64,000 bases of DNA, taken from assembly GCF_002160955.1 (NCBI RefSeq), contig NZ_NFLN01000010.1:62001-126000 (forward strand), given 5' to 3'. The stretch comes from Gemmiger sp. An120 (lineage in GTDB: Bacteria > Bacillota > Clostridia > Oscillospirales > Ruminococcaceae). How positions within the stretch are numbered: position 1 is the first letter of the stretch; each line of letters begins with the position of its first letter. Under the pieces are notes generated by a model, which saw only the letters and a program-made list of their open reading frames with translations, was not told the origin of the DNA and did not search any database. The position numbers and the translations under genes are program-made. Below are positions 60,501 to 64,000 of this stretch, piece after piece.

Positions 60501-61183
60501 TCTGTCTGGGGCTGGATTGTGCCGGCAAGGTGGCCGGCGTGGCCGTTACCCAGGACGGCCGGCTGCTGTACGAATGTTTTCTGGACCGGGGCCTCACCCA
60601 CAGCGAGACCCTGCTACCCATGGTGCAAAGCGCCCTTTCGGCGCTGGAGCTGACCCTGGCGGACGTGGATCTGCTGGGGGTATGCGCCGGGCCCGGCAGC
60701 TTTACCGGGCTGCGGATCGGGCTGGCGGCGGTCAAGGGGCTGGCGCTGCCCCGGGATATTCCCTGCGCCGGGGTATCCACCCTGGAGGCGCTGGCCCGCT
60801 GCTGCACCGGCAGCGGCGTGGTGATCCCCGCGCTGGACGCCCGCCGGGGGGAAGTGTACTGGGCGGCGTTCTCTCTGCCCGGCTGTGAACGGCTGACCCC
60901 CGACGCAGCCCAGCCGGTGGGCACCATCGAGGATTTTTTGAAAAATTGCAAAAATCCGGTGTTTTTTGTTGGTGACGGGGCAGGCCTATGCTATAATAGA
61001 TACGATACGCGGGCGCAGGTGATCCCCTGCCCCGCACCGCTGCGTCAAAGCCGGGCGCTGGGCGTTTGCCTGGCGGCCGAGGCGGCAGCCGCCGCCGGCG
61101 AAGCCGTAAGCGCGGCCGCCCTGGCGCCCCGGTATCTGCGGCTGAGCCAGGCCGAACGGGAACGGGCCGCCCGCGGGATGTAA
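60497..61183 (+). CDS. tsaB: tRNA t6A threonylcarbamoyl synthesis protein TsaB
   Basis: A 228-residue actin-fold protein, partner of TsaD and TsaE. LGLDCAGKVAGVAV, VCAGPGSFTGLRIGLAAVKGLA and IPALDARRGEVYWAAF are TsaB landmarks. A GTG start at 60497-60499 overlaps the tsaE stop. In many Firmicutes rimI and tsaD follow; here upp follows after 61 bases, so the usual block is interrupted. A possible internal promoter (60969-60997) lies in its 3' part. Confidence 0.93.
   Translation: MICLGLDCAGKVAGVAVTQDGRLLYECFLDRGLTHSETLLPMVQSALSALELTLADVDLLGVCAGPGSFTGLRIGLAAVKGLALPRDIPCAGVSTLEALARCCTGSGVVIPALDARRGEVYWAAFSLPGCERLTPDAAQPVGTIEDFLKNCKNPVFFVGDGAGLCYNRYDTRAQVIPCPAPLRQSRALGVCLAAEAAAAAGEAVSAAALAPRYLRLSQAERERAARGM
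60969..60997 (+). promoter_or_regulatory. Possible internal promoter for upp inside tsaB
   Basis: TTGGTG (60969-60974), 17-base spacer, TATAAT (60992-60997), in a locally AT-rich stretch of tsaB (60936-61005). Confidence 0.5.
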
Positions 61184-61244
61184 CGTGCACGCCGCACACG
61201 GCGGCGGGCCATTTGCATAACTGAATGAAGAGGAGCGATACACA

Positions 61245-61877
61245 ATGAGCAAACAACCCATGATCCTGGATCATCCCCTGGTGCAGCACAAGGTGAGCCT
61301 GCTGCGCAACAAGAACACCGGCACCAAGGAATTCAAGGAGCTGGTAAGCGAGCTGGCTACCCTGCTGTGCTACGAGGCCACCCGCGATCTGCCCACTGAG
61401 GAAGTGGAGATCGAGACCCCTGTTGCCGTGGCCCATACCCGGGTTCTGGCCGGACGCAAGCTGGCCCTGGTGCCCATTCTGCGGGCTGGTCTGGGCATGG
61501 TGGACGGCATGCTGACCCTGCTGCCCGCCGCCAAGGTGGGGCACATCGGCCTGTATCGCAACGAGGAGACCCTGGAGCCTGTAGAGTACTACTGCAAGCT
61601 GCCCGCCGACATTGCCGAGCGGGATGTGATCGTGCTGGATCCGATGCTGGCCACCGGCGGCAGCGCCCGGGATGCCATCACCCAGATCAAGAAGCGGGGC
61701 GCCCGCAGCATCAAGTTCATCGGCATCATTGCCGCGCCGGAAGGCCTGCAGAAGCTGCATGAAGCCCATCCCGACGTGGACATCTACGTGGCCGCGCTGG
61801 ACGATCACCTGAACGAGAACGGCTACATTGTGCCCGGCCTGGGCGACGCGGGCGACCGCATCTTCGGCACCAAGTAA
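61245..61877 (+). CDS. upp: Uracil phosphoribosyltransferase
   Basis: A 210-residue salvage enzyme making UMP from uracil and [28 protein letters not shown] is its N-terminal block (ends quoted: [16 protein letters not shown]). [16 protein letters not shown] contacts substrate, [14 protein letters not shown] is the PRPP loop, and [14 protein letters not shown] closes the uracil site. GAGGAG precedes ATG 61245. It is followed by a membrane protein gene with its own strong ribosome site. No uracil permease is next to it. Confidence 0.97.
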   Translation: MSKQPMILDHPLVQHKVSLLRNKNTGTKEFKELVSELATLLCYEATRDLPTEEVEIETPVAVAHTRVLAGRKLALVPILRAGLGMVDGMLTLLPAAKVGHIGLYRNEETLEPVEYYCKLPADIAERDVIVLDPMLATGGSARDAITQIKKRGARSIKFIGIIAAPEGLQKLHEAHPDVDIYVAALDDHLNENGYIVPGLGDAGDRIFGTK

Positions 61878-61908
61878 TTCATTCCGCGCGCAAAGGAGGT
61901 GGCGCATC

Positions 61909-62649
61909 GTGAAGCAAAAACTGATTTTACCGTTTGCGGTAAGCTGTGTGCTGTCGGTCGGGGTCGGCTGGGCGCTGCAGCTGCTGATTACAAGCGACTA
62001 CCTGCGCGGCGCGGTGCGCTATCTGGTGATTGGCTGTGCCGTGCTGCTGCTGGTGGCGGTCTGGTTTGCCTTTCTCGGGGAACTGCTGGACTTTTTCCAT
62101 TCGTCCCGAAAAGAACAGACCCAGGCGCAGAAGCAGCAGGCTGTGGAGGAGCTGACCGCAGCCGCCGCGCTGGATGAACCCGCCGCCGAACCGGCGGAAG
62201 AAGCCGACGCGCCTCACCTGCCCCAAGCACCGGCACCCGCAGCGGAGCCGGAGGAGCCGGAATCCCCGCCTGAACCGGAGCCGGCTGCCCCGGATGCAGC
62301 GGATGCCGCCCCTGTGGAGGCACCTGCCGATCCCCCGGCACCCGTATCCGCTGAGCCCGTACCGCAGCCCGAGCCGGAACCGGCCCCGGCCGCTGTACCC
62401 GCGGCCGCGCTGTCTGCCGGGCCCCGGCCTTCCGCCCGGGAATCCGCCCGCGCCATGCATGCGCAGGCGGAAGCCGCCAAGCGGGAGCAGGAGCTGCAGC
62501 GGGTCCAGGAGGGCGCCAGCCGCCGCCTGGCCCAGCAGGCAGCCCGCCGCAAGGCCGAGCAGGAAAAGCTGGAAGCCCAGCGGCAGAAAGCCCTGGAGCA
62601 GGCTGCCCAGATCCAGCAGGCACGGCGCCAGAAAAACGGCAATCCCTGA
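61909..62649 (+). CDS. Membrane protein with Pro/Ala/Glu-rich linker and coiled-coil tail
   Basis: A 246-residue protein. Two helices (about 5-27 and 36-58) form a hairpin, then a long low-complexity stretch rich in Pro, Ala and Glu (about 70-185, e.g. PAAEPAEEADAP), then a basic coiled coil (about 190-246, KREQELQRVQEG and ARRKAEQEKLEAQRQKALEQ). AAAGGAGG lies 9 bases before the GTG start (61909-61911). I do not recognise the family. The architecture (membrane hairpin, spacer, charged coil) suggests a scaffold with the tail in the cytosol. Only weakly linked to upp by position. Confidence 0.75.
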   Translation: MKQKLILPFAVSCVLSVGVGWALQLLITSDYLRGAVRYLVIGCAVLLLVAVWFAFLGELLDFFHSSRKEQTQAQKQQAVEELTAAAALDEPAAEPAEEADAPHLPQAPAPAAEPEEPESPPEPEPAAPDAADAAPVEAPADPPAPVSAEPVPQPEPEPAPAAVPAAALSAGPRPSARESARAMHAQAEAAKREQELQRVQEGASRRLAQQAARRKAEQEKLEAQRQKALEQAAQIQQARRQKNGNP

Positions 62650-62665
62650 TTGCACCGTACATTTT

Positions 62666-62702
62666 ACAGCCCCGCGGCTTTTCGGCCGTGGGGCTGTTTT
62701 TT
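62666..62702 (+). terminator. Terminator after the coiled-coil membrane protein gene
   Basis: ACAGCCCCGCGGC (62666-62678) pairs with GCCGTGGGGCTGT (62685-62697) with one G-T pair, followed by a T run. Confidence 0.92.
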
Positions 62703-62879
62703 TGCGGCGGGCAGGCAATGCCGCTTTCTGCCCGGCAGTGCCGCCATTCGGTTACAAACGGAAACCCGGACGGGCTTTGGTGGAGAATTATTTTTTTCAG
62801 TGTCCGCATCTCGCGTACAGATGCTTTATTGCTTTTGGTTGCAAAAGCACAAGTTTTTGGCAGTTTTTATCATCTGACC

Positions 62880-62925
62880 AAAAAAGAAAAGGCCCCGGCC
62901 TTCCCACAAGGGGAAAACCGGGGCC
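62880..62925 (-). terminator. Terminator after the HPr-like gene
   Basis: On the minus strand GGCCCCGG-TTTTCCCC and GGGAAGGCCGGGGCC form the stem (62891-62925), followed by TTTTCTTTTTT. Confidence 0.9.
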
Positions 62926-62986
62926 GCTGCGCGTTTACGCCCTGTTACGCAGGCGGCAGGCTTCTGCCTGCCGCATTCCGTGCCGC

Positions 62987-63208
62987 TTACTGCACCACAG
63001 AACGGTAAACACGATCCAGTTCAGCCTCGTTCTCGCTCACCAGCTTGACAGGGGCGGAATAGTCCAGGCTCATCAGGCCCAGGATGCTCTTGGCGTCAGC
63101 AATACTGCCGTTTTTATCATGAACGCCGATATCGTCCAGGCAGCTGGAAGCAGCCGAAACGATCTCTTTCACTTCGCTGAAGTTGGAAACACGAATTTCT
63201 TTTACCAT
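62987..63208 (-). CDS. HPr-like protein lacking the phosphorylatable histidine
   Basis: A 73-residue HPr-fold protein. The region around the catalytic His15 of HPr is replaced (NFSEVKEIVSAAS), with no histidine there. The second conserved site is kept: Ser41 in AKSILGLMSLD corresponds to the regulatory Ser46. This resembles Bacillus Crh, which acts only through Ser phosphorylation, and other clostridial HPr-like proteins. It is unlikely to carry phosphate in sugar uptake; a regulatory role (for example with HPr kinase and CcpA) is inference. GGAGG lies 12 bases before ATG 63206-63208. No ptsI or hprK is in the window. Confidence 0.85.
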   Translation of the reverse strand: MVKEIRVSNFSEVKEIVSAASSCLDDIGVHDKNGSIADAKSILGLMSLDYSAPVKLVSENEAELDRVYRSVVQ

Positions 63209-63602
63209 AACTTGTTGTCCCTCCGTTACTAAATAATATAGACAGGTTGGGTCAAACCACCAAAGGGGGCTACGCGCAGCGGCGGGCGCGGCACGGTTCG
63301 TTTTTCGACAGGATCTACCGCCCGCTCAGGGTTGCCTCACCTTTGATATTGTGCATTATAGCATATAAAATACAGTTTGTCTTGTGGTTTTTGCACAACC
63401 GGGCGCTTTTCTCCCTGCTGGACAAAAGAAATCAGGACCGCCCGCCGGAATTTGTGCGTTTTGGATGCAGAAATGTTGCACACTCGTCACATTTGTGTGC
63501 GTCCCACGCACAGGCGCCTCTTGCAATTTTCCGCATGTTCTGGTATACATATACTCATCGGGCCTGCACAGGGCAGGCCCCTTGATTTGGAAAGGAACGT
63601 GA
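63209..63602. other. Intergenic region between divergent genes
   Basis: About 390 bases between the HPr-like gene and the CNNM gene. It holds the CNNM promoter at 63521-63549 and an unclear minus-strand AT-rich promoter area (63230-63255, with TTGACC at 63250-63255 but no -10 at proper distance). The GC-rich part at 63270-63330 contains nothing I can name. Confidence 0.5.
63521..63549 (+). promoter_or_regulatory. Promoter of the CNNM-family gene
   Basis: TTGCAA (63521-63526), 17-base spacer, TATACA (63544-63549). Confidence 0.7.
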
Positions 63603-64000
63603 TTGTTTTTGGATTCTCCTGGCCCTAGTATACTTGCGTTTGTATTGCTGCTGGCATTTTCGGCGTTTTTCTCCGCCAGTGAAACGGCGCTCTCCTGTGT
63701 GAACAAGATCCGCCTGCGCAATAAGGCGGATGACGGCGACAAGCGCGCGGAAACGGCGCTGCACCACGCGGAAGACTACGACCGCACCCTGTCCTCCATT
63801 CTGGTGGGCAACAACGTGGTGAACCTGTCCGCCTCTTCGCTGGCCACGGTGTTCTGCTCCACCCTGCTGGGCGAGCAGACCGGCCCGGTGGTGGCCACCG
63901 TGGTGGTGACCATCCTGGTGCTGATCTTTGGCGAGATCATGCCCAAGAGCTTCGCCAAGACCAACTCGGAAAAGGTGTCGCTGGCAGTGGCCCGGCCCAT
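63603..64000 (+). CDS. CNNM/HlyC-CorC family membrane protein (partial, 3' end outside window)
   Basis: The frame runs off the right edge after about 132 residues. LAFVLLLAFSAFFSASETAL is a first helix with the SASETAL signature of the CNNM (DUF21) domain. Further helices and LVGNNVVNLSASSLAT and IFGEIMPKSFAK follow, also typical. Complete members carry two CBS domains and a CorC/HlyC tail and take part in Mg2+ or Co2+ efflux. There is no ATG: TTG 63603-63605 has AAGGA at good distance, and TTG 63609 is an alternative. Confidence 0.87.
   Translation, partial: MFLDSPGPSILAFVLLLAFSAFFSASETALSCVNKIRLRNKADDGDKRAETALHHAEDYDRTLSSILVGNNVVNLSASSLATVFCSTLLGEQTGPVVATVVVTILVLIFGEIMPKSFAKTNSEKVSLAVARP

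Larger units (their letters stand above)
62650..62986. other. Intergenic region between convergent genes
   Basis: About 335 bases. It holds two facing terminators (62666-62702 plus, 62880-62925 minus) and a small hairpin GGCAGGC-TTCT-GCCTGCC near 62950-62968. Between the terminators (62703-62879) I see no credible gene or RNA. Confidence 0.6.

Noticed and set aside
1-64000. CRISPR arrays, IS elements, integrases, toxin-antitoxin pairs, rRNA.
   Set aside because: Read through on both strands; I found no regular direct repeats, transposase motifs, terminal repeats, small paired toxin genes or rRNA sequence.

Overview
The window is 64 kb of GC-rich bacterial chromosome with tightly packed genes. 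Shine-Dalgarno sites are strong, and TTG or GTG starts are frequent. It carries a leucine T-box leader, a cobalamin riboswitch, an mreBCD-mrdA-minD-mgsA cluster and a YesM/YesN-type sensor/regulator pair. Together these point to a clostridial Firmicute, most likely a gut Oscillospiraceae/Ruminococcaceae of the Faecalibacterium-Gemmiger-Subdoligranulum type (inference from gene content and composition, not from a database match). I see no phage, IS element, CRISPR array or rRNA. There is one tRNA (Val-GAC).

Layout. 1-3.84 kb (minus): a B12-riboswitch-controlled cobalt importer, cbiMNQO, with cobaltochelatase cbiK cut by the window edge. 3.9-8.9 kb (plus): leucine biosynthesis leuA-leuC-leuD-leuB behind a T-box. 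9-14.8 kb: a membrane GGDEF protein, a sirtuin and an acetyltransferase transcribed divergently, a broken MATE gene, a small unknown gene between two terminators, a DHHW-protein/lipoprotein pair, and tRNA-Val. 14.9-17.9 kb: proline biosynthesis proC-proB-proA. 18-24.4 kb: a YtcJ-like amidohydrolase, an AI-2E-type permease, and a CPBP protease-tadA-SDR-GH25 operon. 24.4-34.5 kb (minus): cell shape and division: zapA, U32 peptidase, dut, DUF4321, maf, mreB, mreC, mreD, mrdA, a minD-like ATPase without minC/minE, and mgsA. 34.6-41.3 kb (plus): glycogen phosphorylase, a GH13 amylase and a DUF5107 protein. 41.3-48.9 kb (plus): birA-bioY, a fused feoA-feoB with its small Cys-rich partner, serC-serA, and a VTT membrane protein. 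48.9-58.5 kb: a carbohydrate locus with sulfatase, solute-binding lipoprotein and two permeases (minus), and response regulator, histidine kinase and alpha-L-fucosidase (plus). 58.6-64 kb: rodA, tsaE-tsaB-upp, a Pro/Ala/Glu-rich membrane protein, an HPr-like protein lacking the phospho-histidine, and the start of a CNNM-type membrane protein.

How it fits together. Several anabolic units each carry their own control: a riboswitch for cobalt/B12, a T-box for leucine, a candidate BirA operator for biotin, and an inverted repeat at serC. The sulfatase-ABC-two-component-fucosidase block reads as an import-first system for a sulfated, fucosylated host glycan, because neither hydrolase has a signal peptide. 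That block is the most interesting part of the window. Other points worth a second look are the internally deleted MATE gene, the MinD without a membrane-targeting tail, and twin terminators with an identical loop sequence around an unknown 82-residue gene.
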